From NCBI GenBank assembly GCA_002493305.1, contig DKYJ01000039.1:4273-68272 (forward strand): 64,000 nt of DNA. The letters run 5' to 3'. Below the pieces are notes generated by a model. The model saw only the letters and a program-made list of their open reading frames with translations. It did not search any database and was not told where the DNA came from. The first letter of the stretch is position 1. Every line of letters begins with the position of its first letter. The DNA comes from Clostridiales bacterium UBA7103. GTDB taxonomy: Bacteria > Bacillota > Clostridia > Oscillospirales > Oscillospiraceae. The translations under genes were made by a program, and so were the position numbers. Positions 27,353-35,065 of the stretch are shown here, in pieces.

Positions 27353-28628
27353 CTGAATCTCCTTTATACAGTTGCTCAAAAATACCCATCGCTATCCCTT
27401 TGGCCATCATCGGAGGCACAGCATTTCCAACCTGGATAAATTGAGATGTGCGTGGTCCCTCGAAGAAATAGCTGTCCGGGAAGGACTGTATTCTTGCCGC
27501 CTCGCGGACGGTAATTGATCTGTTCTGTTCAATGTCAGGATGAATGAAATAATGACCATCCTTTGAAAGGTGTGCCAGAATGGTATGGCAGCAAGATTTA
27601 TCTCCCTCGACAACTTTGAATCTGTCCGTAAATGAATGCCTGTTCTTGTGCGTTTTCAATTCATCCGGGAGATCATTGTAATTTAGACGTTTATGGCCGT
27701 CATTCCACAATTCAACAGCCAGCCTGTAAATCTTGATATCCCGATCTATATTCGGTCGGCAGTTATGGTGAGTCAGCACGTCATCTTTCGTCCGTATTCC
27801 CGACTCCGTGACATAGCTTGCGGCTTTTGTTTTCGCGTACTTATCGGAGCTCTCACCGGGATGCAGCTTTGGCAAATCAGAGAAGAGGTCATTTACTATA
27901 GCGTCCGTTTTAATTTCAAGAAAATCGGGATATTTTAGACCGCTTTTCTTTAACCATCCTACGATAATCATTCGGCGTCTGTTTTGGAGTACGCCAAAGG
28001 TATTAGCGTTCTGCTCGCGGCATTCAATTTCGTATCCCACTCGTTTTAAGTATTTCTGAATATTCTTCCAAGTAGCTCCGCCATTGGCCGATTCGATACC
28101 CGTTACATTCTCGAACACAAACATACGAGGCTGATAACGTTTTAAGAAACGCGCATACAGTTTGTATAAGTAATTGCGAGGGTCTTCCGCCATCGGCACT
28201 TCCATATGACTGCTTTGCGCTCTGCCAACCAAGGAATACGCCTGACAGGGTGGCCCCCCTACAATGACATCGATCTTAGTGATGCCTTGTATTTTCATTA
28301 TCCCATCAATAGTCTTGAAAATTGCCGAGAGCGTCTCGTCCGACATCGTTTCGTTGATGATGGTTTTCGTTATAGAAGCAGGAATTTGCTTCATAAAATC
28401 GTCTCGGGAGATTTTCCCGGACACATACTTTTTATATAAACCGAGATTGTCAGTGCCTTTCAAGTAATAATAGGCACTTCTCGTTTCAAGCGTTTTAGCT
28501 GCAAATTCATTCATTTCGACATGGGCGACAGGCTTGAATCCAGCCTGAAGAAACCCTTCCGAAAGCCCTCCAGCACCCGCAAATAGGTCGATGAAGTTGT
28601 AGCTATATTGCGCATCTATCTTTGGCAT
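27342..28628 (-). CDS. C5-cytosine DNA methyltransferase (DrmMII-like)
   Basis: 428 residues with all key C5 motifs: I DLFAGAGGLSEGFLQAGF, IV GGPPCQAYSLVGRAQ with the catalytic Cys, VI FVFENVTGIES, VIII QNRRRMIIVG and X QVGNAVPPMMAKGIAMGIF. Class 2 DISARM uses a C5 methylase (DrmMII). Finding it with drmD and an adenine methylase makes this locus a mixture. It is preceded by a small HTH gene, as in many restriction systems where a controller protein sits before the methylase. Confidence 0.92.
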   Translation of the reverse strand: MPKIDAQYSYNFIDLFAGAGGLSEGFLQAGFKPVAHVEMNEFAAKTLETRSAYYYLKGTDNLGLYKKYVSGKISRDDFMKQIPASITKTIINETMSDETLSAIFKTIDGIMKIQGITKIDVIVGGPPCQAYSLVGRAQSSHMEVPMAEDPRNYLYKLYARFLKRYQPRMFVFENVTGIESANGGATWKNIQKYLKRVGYEIECREQNANTFGVLQNRRRMIIVGWLKKSGLKYPDFLEIKTDAIVNDLFSDLPKLHPGESSDKYAKTKAASYVTESGIRTKDDVLTHHNCRPNIDRDIKIYRLAVELWNDGHKRLNYNDLPDELKTHKNRHSFTDRFKVVEGDKSCCHTILAHLSKDGHYFIHPDIEQNRSITVREAARIQSFPDSYFFEGPRTSQFIQVGNAVPPMMAKGIAMGIFEQLYKGDSDGR

Positions 28629-28674
28629 ATAGTTTCCTCGTCATTCTTTGATTTCAATCGGAATGCTCTTTTTC

Positions 28675-28911
28675 TCACTCGCTTATCCCGTCCGGTGCTT
28701 CCGGACTCGGGTCTGGAACGAATTCCATAATGTCAGCAATATCGCATTTCAGTTCCTGACAGATTTTAGAAAGAACCTCTGTGGTTACATTCTCGTCTTT
28801 GGTGAGCTTGGCGAGTGAAGAAGAGCTGATTCCTGCTTTTTTCCGCAGATCAGACTTTTTCATCTGCTTATCAATCAGCAACTTCCACAGCTTGTTATAA
28901 CTCATCTTCAT
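28675..28911 (-). CDS. XRE-family HTH regulator, controller-like
   Basis: 78 residues. A single Cro/C1-type HTH: MSYNKLWKLLIDKQMKKSDL followed by RKKAGISSSSLAKLTKDENVT. The C-terminus includes CQELKCDIADIMEF, the usual end of small YozG/XRE regulators. It lies between the ABC-3C genes and the C5 methylase, so it may set the expression of the modification and restriction parts. Confidence 0.85.
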   Translation of the reverse strand: MKMSYNKLWKLLIDKQMKKSDLRKKAGISSSSLAKLTKDENVTTEVLSKICQELKCDIADIMEFVPDPSPEAPDGISE

Positions 28912-28917
28912 TTTGTT

Positions 28918-30555
28918 TTATTCCTCCGTGTCCCATGACCTTCCATATAGTTCACAGTTATCAGTTGACAGTCTCAATACACAATTATCTTCAAGAATCT
29001 TCTGGGTTTCGGGTCTGCAATCGCCCTGCTTGTCATAGGCAATAAATATCTGCTTCTTTGTACTGTTGTATATACGGATGATTCCGTCTTCAACATCTTT
29101 TCCGAGATTCTTAAACAGCAAAGAATCGTGGGCAAGCGCAGGTAGCGCAGTTGTGAACAACACAGCTAGGTCGTAAACAATCATCCCTTTGAAATTTGAA
29201 CCTGTTCCGGTATTATCGGGAGTTTCAAATTTGTAGCTGTTATAGGCGTTGAAGTGTACATGAGGAGGCTTCTTCTTTGTAGTAAACAGAGAATCATTAA
29301 ACTCCTTCATCTTTGAATTCAATGTATCCTCGATTTCCCGGAGTATATCCTCGATACTGCGCTTCAGTATCTCGTCGGCCTTCGCTTTTGCCGCCTGCAG
29401 TTCGTTTTGAGTAAGAAATGCCTGATTCTGGTTTTTAAGGGCATCAATCTCGGCCTTAAGAGCCGAATGCCTATCAAGAAATTCTCTTGAAATATTGCCT
29501 ACAAAACCAAGCTCCTTTATTTGAGCATTGATCCCATCAAGATGCTGCCGGAGAATAGATATTTCTCCATCGATTGCTGTTTTCTCATCTGCAAACTGCG
29601 CGTCCAGTATTTTGGCAAGTTTCTGGTGATAGCGTTCAACCTCATACAGTTTCCGCAAATTAACTCCAGGAAAATACTCCTGTAAGGCTGTCATGTCTGC
29701 CTCGGTGGGGTATAATCCGTATTCCAGACTCATGCTCACCAGACGCAGCTTCATTTCCTTGGAGTGGATGGCATTCTCTATATTCAGCTTTTCATTCGTC
29801 AAAGCCGCTTTTTTCTTGTTGAGTTCGATTTCCTCTTCAGAATGGCCTTTTTCAGCTTCCTCCATAAGCGTAGCAAGCTGCAGTTCCAAGTCTCGAATAA
29901 TCGCAAGGTTCTCCTCATACTTTTTCTGTCCGCCTACAAGGTCTGAAATAAACTGATATCTCCGGGCCTCTTTGTAAGCATCCAGTTTCCGTTTGTGTTC
30001 CGTGACATTAGCCTTGAACTCCTCGATATCCTTGAAGCGGTCAAACAATGCCACAATGGATGATATCGACTTATCCATGTTCTGACCTGGGATGCCTTGA
30101 AGAGGGTTAAGCTCATCCGTGTTTTTCTTCCCGTATATTCTGAAGAAGCTGCTCAGTGCAGTGCGGAAAGATAGACCTACAAAATCGAGATGGTATTTCT
30201 CTTTGAGCCAAGTCGTATATTCATCCTTGGTATACTGTTCGCCGGTCAGTTCGTAATTCTTATCGCATATAAAAATTGTGTTGCTGTCGCCAGTATTTCT
30301 GGCAAAATAAAACTTCTCTCCATCAAACTCGAAGGTAAAGAATACTGTGTGGTGACCTTCCTTTTTTACGCCGTCACTCTTGATGTAAGTATCTCCGCCG
30401 AAAGCAAAATCAATGGCAAGCAAGGAAGATGACTTGCCGATAGACATGGCACCGTCTTCCTTGCCGAGAACAACATTCAAACCCTCCTTAAAATGAATCG
30501 GAGGACGTTTTCCACCCTGCTTTTTAAAGGCAGGAGATTTCATTTCTATAAGCAT
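28918..30555 (-). CDS. ABC-three-component system ATPase, DUF2326
   Basis: 545 residues with SMC/RecN-like layout: an N-terminal P-loop segment (VVLGKEDGAMSIGKSSSLLA), a long coiled coil (about 185-405) and a C-terminal ATPase lobe with the DUF2326 pattern (FKGMIVYDLAVLFTTALPAL, HDSLLFKNLGKDVEDGI). The P-loop is looser than GxxGxGKS. ABC-3C systems pair such an ATPase with a small middle component and an effector-bearing protein, both found upstream. Its start overlaps the end of the middle-component gene by 10 bases. Confidence 0.85.
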   Translation of the reverse strand: MLIEMKSPAFKKQGGKRPPIHFKEGLNVVLGKEDGAMSIGKSSSLLAIDFAFGGDTYIKSDGVKKEGHHTVFFTFEFDGEKFYFARNTGDSNTIFICDKNYELTGEQYTKDEYTTWLKEKYHLDFVGLSFRTALSSFFRIYGKKNTDELNPLQGIPGQNMDKSISSIVALFDRFKDIEEFKANVTEHKRKLDAYKEARRYQFISDLVGGQKKYEENLAIIRDLELQLATLMEEAEKGHSEEEIELNKKKAALTNEKLNIENAIHSKEMKLRLVSMSLEYGLYPTEADMTALQEYFPGVNLRKLYEVERYHQKLAKILDAQFADEKTAIDGEISILRQHLDGINAQIKELGFVGNISREFLDRHSALKAEIDALKNQNQAFLTQNELQAAKAKADEILKRSIEDILREIEDTLNSKMKEFNDSLFTTKKKPPHVHFNAYNSYKFETPDNTGTGSNFKGMIVYDLAVLFTTALPALAHDSLLFKNLGKDVEDGIIRIYNSTKKQIFIAYDKQGDCRPETQKILEDNCVLRLSTDNCELYGRSWDTEE

Positions 30556-30770
30556 ATGAACACCTCACCTTCATCGTTTAGATCGGCCGCTCTCAGCGCA
30601 TACAAACAGTCCATAACCGAGATAAAGTCCGTAGCATCCTTTAGCAACGGCTTAACTCGCTCATACAGGGCTTTAACCGCTACTGGGCCGTTTTTTAGCT
30701 CATCCATCACTATCGGTATGAGCGATAAAGTGCTGTTTGTATAGGAATATAGCTTATTTGGTAATTGCAT
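30546..30770 (-). CDS. ABC-three-component system middle component
   Basis: 74 residues, starting MQLPNKLYSYTNSTLSLIP. It has the pattern of the short winged-helix-like middle components that link the ATPase and the third protein in ABC-3C systems: an N-terminal SYTNS-type strand, then VKALYERVKPLLKDATDFIS and DCLYALRAADL. A GAGGTG site sets the start at 30770, within the last codons of the upstream gene. Confidence 0.75.
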   Translation of the reverse strand: MQLPNKLYSYTNSTLSLIPIVMDELKNGPVAVKALYERVKPLLKDATDFISVMDCLYALRAADLNDEGEVFICL

Positions 30771-31890
30771 CGTACACCTCACACTTCGCTATGAAAAACG
30801 CCACCACGATCTGACAATAAATATCTTCTTGCAGGCTGACCTTATGAACCTTTTCGGATATCTCGTTGAAAATCTCAACATTCGTTTTCATTGCCTTCTT
30901 CAGCCGTTTGTAGATGGCCTTCATCTGATCCTGTACTTCGTCATAGTCTATTTCTCCACGCTTGTCGGCGTTGGTTATGATTTCCTTTAGCGTAACATAA
31001 TAGGTATCGACATATCCTTTTACCGTGTTGAACAATGCGAGGTTGTCATCCGGGACAAGTTTCTCCCGTATATCCTTCGGATCAAGCGAAGGGTCAAGTA
31101 AGTCCTTTTCTTTCAGATTTTTGATTTTCGAGATGACACCTATTATTTCCTTTTCAAGCGGCATCCCATCCAGAAGGCGCATACTCTGTTTATGAGCAAT
31201 CAATATCTTTTTGACACCTTGCAGTTCCTTGCATAGTTTCTTGCTATCATCAATTGAATATGTCGCATAACACATCGGACACAGAGCCAGAAGGTTATCT
31301 ACTTTCGGCTCTGTGTTTTTATCTATGAGTGCCACCTCATAGGTGTAGGTTACCCGTCCGTTATCTGCAGCGGATAGCAGTCTGCCGCAGCCTGGAAACG
31401 CACAAATGTTATCAGTCTCATCCCGCAGATAATCGCCATACTTGTTCTTTAGTTCAAATGCCTGCTGCATCAGTTTTTGCCGTTCGAGTTCCGTTTTTTG
31501 AACAAGACCGGCTGCTCTGCGAATAATCTCAATAAAACAATCTGCCAGCCTCTCTGCAATATTGCCTGCTGTTGCTGTCGGATCATAACTTTTATAATCA
31601 TCTGCAAGTAAAGCTAAGACCGCCTTGGGTCTTGATTCGAGAGACTCAACGAACATCTCCGGCGATAATTTGTAGACAATACTCTGTGCAAACTTCTTTG
31701 AAATACCACGCTTTGCATATGTGCGGAGCGTGTTTTCTTTTGTCAGCTTTGATGATGGGTCTTTAGGCGTATCCCATTCATCCTCGGTAACATCAGTGAT
31801 CATCGCAACCAAATTCCGGAAGAAGCGTGGCACATCCATACCGTCAGATATTCGATTTTTCATCATTGAAAAGAAATCCTTAAACTCCAC
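30754..31890 (-). CDS. ABC-three-component system third component with HNH-like zinc region
   Basis: 378 residues; first gene of the 18-kb minus-strand operon. The middle of the protein has ICAFPGCGRLLSA followed after about 35 residues by NLLALCPMCYATYS, a two-CxxC(C) arrangement like an HNH nuclease. The expected catalytic His positions are not evident (EVALIDKN in place of a His-rich strand), so it may be a structural zinc site or a degraded nuclease. The C-terminal half matches the conserved association region of ABC-3C proteins in position. Effector activity is unproven. Confidence 0.7.
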   Translation of the reverse strand: MEFKDFFSMMKNRISDGMDVPRFFRNLVAMITDVTEDEWDTPKDPSSKLTKENTLRTYAKRGISKKFAQSIVYKLSPEMFVESLESRPKAVLALLADDYKSYDPTATAGNIAERLADCFIEIIRRAAGLVQKTELERQKLMQQAFELKNKYGDYLRDETDNICAFPGCGRLLSAADNGRVTYTYEVALIDKNTEPKVDNLLALCPMCYATYSIDDSKKLCKELQGVKKILIAHKQSMRLLDGMPLEKEIIGVISKIKNLKEKDLLDPSLDPKDIREKLVPDDNLALFNTVKGYVDTYYVTLKEIITNADKRGEIDYDEVQDQMKAIYKRLKKAMKTNVEIFNEISEKVHKVSLQEDIYCQIVVAFFIAKCEVYDAITK

Positions 31891-32354
31891 GAATATTCCT
31901 CATCCTTTCTCGGGTTTTGCACTACGGTGAACCACGGTGTACCAAACCATCCCCAAACCCGAATACCCCATTTTTTATAATGACATCAGCGTTGGGGGCG
32001 ACGCGATGCCGGGCGCAAAACACGCTATATAAATTATGGCATAAAAGTGTCCGTTTGTCAAATCATTCGTTCGTGTTGTGGACATTTTCCAGTCATAAAG
32101 GATTTATTTGCGGCGATAAGACCACGGCAAGAACATTCCCCAAGGCTAACCTGGCATCGGTACATCCATTGGCCCGGATGATCCAGTGCGGATGACAGGA
32201 AAATTCAATAAAAACAGCTGCCTACTGGATAAGGAAGCTGCAATCCCGGAATGGAGGAAACTCCTACAGGACTGCGGTTAGGTTTCTATACCCATTTTGC
32301 AGCTGACCATGAAGGTTTCCTCCGTTCCAAGCAAATCAAACGGAGGAATTTTTC
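31891..32354. other. Intergenic region between defence operon and mobility genes
   Basis: Holds the second copy of the 13-bp direct repeat (31927-31939), the unseen promoter of the defence operon, and AT-rich sequence. A 29-codon ORF at 32192-32281 (starting MTGKFNKNSCLLDKEAAIPE) has no ribosome site and is preceded in frame by a TAA; it may be a gene remnant. A GGAGGA site before 32355 serves the sigma-like gene. Confidence 0.5.
31927..31939 (+). repeat. 13-bp direct repeat, right flank of defence cassette
   Basis: Second copy of GTGAACCACGGTG (see 13919-13931), 38 bases upstream of the first gene of the defence operon and extended by a diverged GGTGTACC unit. Confidence 0.5.
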
Positions 32355-32858
32355 ATGTCAAACGAAGCAAAGAAGCACTTTATCCATGTCGATGGGAATC
32401 CCATCGAGGTCAGCGAGGAAGTTTACGGGGCTTATTACCAGCCCATCTGGAACACCCGCTACCATGCCCAGAAGAACGGCGAATGCCGCTGCACCAAGGC
32501 TCAGCTTTGGAAGTGCGACGGCGTTTGCCCCGGCTGCCCGTTCTACGTTGCTGGCAAGAAAGTCTCCATCGACACCCCCATCGGCGGAGAAGACGACGAA
32601 CTTACCCTTGGCGACACGCTGGCAGACGGAGCACCCTCAGCAGAATCCAGCCTTATGTATAAGGAACTGCTCAATGCTCTGTATAAAGAGCTTGACCGTC
32701 TTGACCCGGAGGGCAAACGCATCTGTGAGCTGATGATGCATCACTCAGAGCGTGAAGCCGCCGACATCATGGGAATGTCCCGTTCCACTTTCAAGCGTCG
32801 TTGGGCGAAGATTCAGGCTGAGCTGCAGGACAAGCTCAAGGATTATTACTACAATTAA
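32355..32858 (+). CDS. Sigma-70-like factor of mobile elements
   Basis: 167 residues. The C-terminal part has sigma region 4 character: LDRLDPEGKRICELMMHHSE then REAADIMGMSRSTFKRRWAK, an HTH. The N-terminal part has a Cys cluster (ECRCTKAQLWKC...CPGC) that may bind a metal. Proteins like this are common regulators in Firmicutes conjugative and mobilizable elements. A CGGAGGAATT site precedes it and a hairpin terminator follows. It is the first gene of the plus-strand mobility part. Confidence 0.75.
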   Translation: MSNEAKKHFIHVDGNPIEVSEEVYGAYYQPIWNTRYHAQKNGECRCTKAQLWKCDGVCPGCPFYVAGKKVSIDTPIGGEDDELTLGDTLADGAPSAESSLMYKELLNALYKELDRLDPEGKRICELMMHHSEREAADIMGMSRSTFKRRWAKIQAELQDKLKDYYYN

Positions 32859-32868
32859 CCCACATAGG

Positions 32869-32910
32869 CCCACCAATCGCACCCCGCTGCGGTTGGTGGG
32901 TCAAATATTT
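32869..32910 (+). terminator. Terminator of the sigma-like gene
   Basis: CCCACCAATCGCA (32869-32881) pairs with TGCGGTTGGTGGG (32888-32900) with one wobble pair, then TCAAATATTT. It lies 10 bases after the stop codon. Confidence 0.75.
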
Positions 32911-32918
32911 TAATCAAA

Positions 32919-32933
32919 AAAGTGGACCACTTT
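32919..32933. promoter_or_regulatory. Palindrome, possible operator
   Basis: AAAGTGG-A-CCACTTT is a perfect 7-base dyad upstream of the HTH gene at 33135, a position that suits an operator of that regulator. Function inferred only from symmetry and place. Confidence 0.35.
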
Positions 32934-32990
32934 GGTCATTTCCCTCTATTAGATACTGAAGGGTAAAACAACAAAAACCTTCAAAAATAG

Positions 32991-33104
32991 GCCTTGCCGA
33001 TGAGCTTGTCCAGATTCAGGAAGACCCATACCGATTAAAAACTCATCATAGTGCTTATTGGTGTCAAAACATCTGGCAGGTAAATTGAGACCGGTCGGCA
33101 AGGC
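32991..33104 (+). promoter_or_regulatory. Long-range inverted repeat upstream of HTH gene
   Basis: GCCTTGCCGA (32991-33000) and TCGGCAAGGC (33095-33104) are perfect complements enclosing 94 bases. The folded region would end 30 bases before the HTH start and close to its ribosome site. A smaller relative with TGCCTTGA arms sits before the next gene. May be a structured leader. Confidence 0.4.
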
Positions 33105-33134
33105 AAATTAATCTCAGGGAAAGGAGGTATATAT

Positions 33135-33467
33135 ATGTCTTGTTCAAACTCTAATCAAAAGTCCACTGTCGAGACTAAAGCTCGCGAATTTGGCGCTCAT
33201 GTTTTTGAAGCAAGGAAAAACTGTGGAATGAGTCAGAAGGAACTCGCAAATGCAATTGGTGTGGATGTAAATACCATACAGCGTCTCGAGCATGGTATCT
33301 GCAAGGGCTATCTGAATGCGTTCAAGGCCGCTCAAGAACTTAACCTTTCTATTGATCGCTTTCTTTTTCAGAACAAACCGTATGCAAGAGAACTGCTCGA
33401 CGCAGTCATTACAGCGGTTTCTGAGTTCAAAGCCACAATAGGGATGCAGAACGACGCACCGAATTAA
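33135..33467 (+). CDS. XRE-family HTH regulator of the element
   Basis: 110 residues with an HTH at about 27-75 (ARKNCGMSQKELANAIGVDV, NTIQRLEHGICKGYLNAF). The ribosome site AAAGGAGG is strong. It lies between the sigma-like gene and the replication-transfer genes (DUF961, rep, ftsK), a usual place for the switch regulator of Tn916-like modules. Confidence 0.8.
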   Translation: MSCSNSNQKSTVETKAREFGAHVFEARKNCGMSQKELANAIGVDVNTIQRLEHGICKGYLNAFKAAQELNLSIDRFLFQNKPYARELLDAVITAVSEFKATIGMQNDAPN

Positions 33468-33483
33468 GCCTAAAATGGCGTTT

Positions 33484-33524
33484 TGCCTTGAGTCATCAGG
33501 GGTAATGCCACTGTTATCAAGGCA
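33484..33524 (+). promoter_or_regulatory. Stem-loop upstream of DUF961 gene
   Basis: TGCCTTGA (33484-33491) pairs with TCAAGGCA (33517-33524) around a 25-base loop. Its arms share the GCCTTG sequence with the larger repeat at 32991-33104. Possible leader or terminator-like structure, without a T-run. Confidence 0.4.
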
Positions 33525-33566
33525 CAATCCGGATTCACAAATTACCGAAAGGAGATAAAATCTAAC

Positions 33567-33884
33567 TTGAAAATTACAGACCTTAAAATTGATCCCCTCA
33601 GTCTGGGGAATCATTTGCTGCTTGTGGATGTAGCCCCGGCATATGAGTATAAGGACGGCCTCAGGACGGACAACATTCTCGGCTATCGCTACATGGTGGC
33701 CATGCCCGAAAAAGGACTGGAGAAAATCTCTGTCCGCATTGACGGTAGGAAACGCATGGAAGCGCCTGACACCTATCAGGAGGTGCGCTTTGACAAGCTG
33801 GAGGTGTTCATCTACTTCCATTTGGGTCAGCCTCAGGTTGGTGCTAAGGCCGCAGATATTCACATCGTAGATTCTAAGACTTAA
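33567..33884 (+). CDS. DUF961 (YdcP-family) mobile element protein
   Basis: 105 residues beginning MKITDLKIDPLSLGNHLLLV with a TTG start and an AAAGGAG site 12 bases upstream. The length and sequence resemble the Orf22/Orf23 proteins at the start of Tn916-type conjugation modules, whose role is unknown. It precedes rep and ftsK as in those elements. Confidence 0.75.
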   Translation: MKITDLKIDPLSLGNHLLLVDVAPAYEYKDGLRTDNILGYRYMVAMPEKGLEKISVRIDGRKRMEAPDTYQEVRFDKLEVFIYFHLGQPQVGAKAADIHIVDSKT

Positions 33885-33967
33885 GCTCCGGCGGCGCTGG
33901 AGCGGCCAGCCGGGTCAGGACAGGCCCCTGTGGGAATGTCCCCCGGCGGCAGCGCCAGTGCCGGCCT

Positions 33968-33997
33968 CCCATAAGGGGAAGTATTACCCCTTATGGG
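33968..33997 (+). other. CRESS-type replication origin or nic site: stem-loop with AAGTATTAC
   Basis: CCCATAAGGGG (33968-33978) and CCCCTTATGGG (33987-33997) are perfect 11-base inverted repeats. The loop with its first stem base reads AAGTATTAC (33979-33987), 8 of 9 bases identical to the circovirus nonanucleotide TAGTATTAC nicked by CRESS Rep proteins between its 7th and 8th bases. The structure lies 40 bases before a gene for a Rep of exactly that class. The best reading is the site at which this Rep nicks, for replication, transfer or both. Confidence 0.8.
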
Positions 33998-34037
33998 AAC
34001 TGTAGCATGTAGCAAAAGACAACAAAGGAGATATAAA

Positions 34038-34991
34038 ATGGCTAAAGATATTCAATCTCGCGGTTGGCATGTCGTTTACCAGCATAAAAAGGCAACAGAC
34101 GCAGACCATGCAGGGCTCAGGGAAAAGGTGGAGACATTTAACCCGAAATACTACTGCATGGCCGATGAAATTGCCACAACCGGTACACATCATACGCACC
34201 TGTTCCTGTACTCCAATTCGCCCATACGCTTTTCCACAATGAAAAATCGTTTTCCCAATGCACATATCGAGAAAGCCTGCGGCACTGCCCGTGAAAACCG
34301 CGATTACATACTCAAAGAGGGAAAGTGGGCAGGTACAGACAAGTCCGAGACCTCCGTTCCCGGCACATTTGAGGAGTGGGGCGAGCTTCCTCCTGAACGC
34401 CCGGAGAGGCGCTCGGATATGGCTCAGATCATTCAGGGTATCCGCGATGGGATGAGCAATTTGGAGATTCTCGAAAGGTTCCCCTCAACCGGGTATCATA
34501 TACATGATATTGATTATATCCGCGAAACTCTTAGGGCGGAAAGGTTCAGCGATGAATTTCGCAAGCTGGAGGTCACCTATCTTTACGGTGCCACCGGCAC
34601 AGGCAAAACATGGGGAATCTATAAAGAGCATGGGGCTCACAATGTGTATCGTATCACAAATTACGGACGCTCCAAGGGCGTCTCCTTTGACGGTTATAAC
34701 GGACAGGATGTGCTTGTGTTTGAGGAATTCAACAGTCAGATCCCTATCGAGAGGATGCTTATCCTCTTGGATATTTATCCAGACCGCCTCCCCGCGCGCT
34801 ACAATGACAAAGTTGCCTGCTTCACGAAGGTCTACATTACATCCAATATACCGCTGGAGGAGCAGTTCAAGAGCGCTCAGAAAAACGCTCCGGAAACTTG
34901 GGCGGCATTTCTGCGCCGTATCCATACCGTGATCGAGTATCGTCAGGACGGTTCTACGGTTATCCATAAAAAGGGAGGGAAATCCACATAA
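34038..34991 (+). CDS. rep: CRESS-type rolling-circle Rep (HUH endonuclease plus SF3 helicase), possible relaxase
   Basis: 317 residues. HUH endonuclease: motif I-like RGWHVVYQH (8-16), motif II THHTHLFLYS with His52 and His54, and motif III DYILKEG with catalytic Tyr90 and Lys93. SF3 helicase: Walker A GATGTGKT (184-191), Walker B VLVFEEF (225-231) and motif C YITSN with Asn270. This is the two-domain plan of viral and bacterial-plasmid CRESS Rep proteins. Related Rep-helicase proteins serve as relaxases of mobilizable elements in Firmicutes. AAAGGAG at 34024-34030 fixes the start. The likely nic site is immediately upstream and the coupling ATPase follows. Confidence 0.88.
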   Translation: MAKDIQSRGWHVVYQHKKATDADHAGLREKVETFNPKYYCMADEIATTGTHHTHLFLYSNSPIRFSTMKNRFPNAHIEKACGTARENRDYILKEGKWAGTDKSETSVPGTFEEWGELPPERPERRSDMAQIIQGIRDGMSNLEILERFPSTGYHIHDIDYIRETLRAERFSDEFRKLEVTYLYGATGTGKTWGIYKEHGAHNVYRITNYGRSKGVSFDGYNGQDVLVFEEFNSQIPIERMLILLDIYPDRLPARYNDKVACFTKVYITSNIPLEEQFKSAQKNAPETWAAFLRRIHTVIEYRQDGSTVIHKKGGKST

Positions 34992-35065
34992 CCCGCGACG
35001 ACATAGACATTATCAGTAGGCGCACAAAGCGCCGCCACCTGCTCCGGCATATCAAATCCGGGCTT

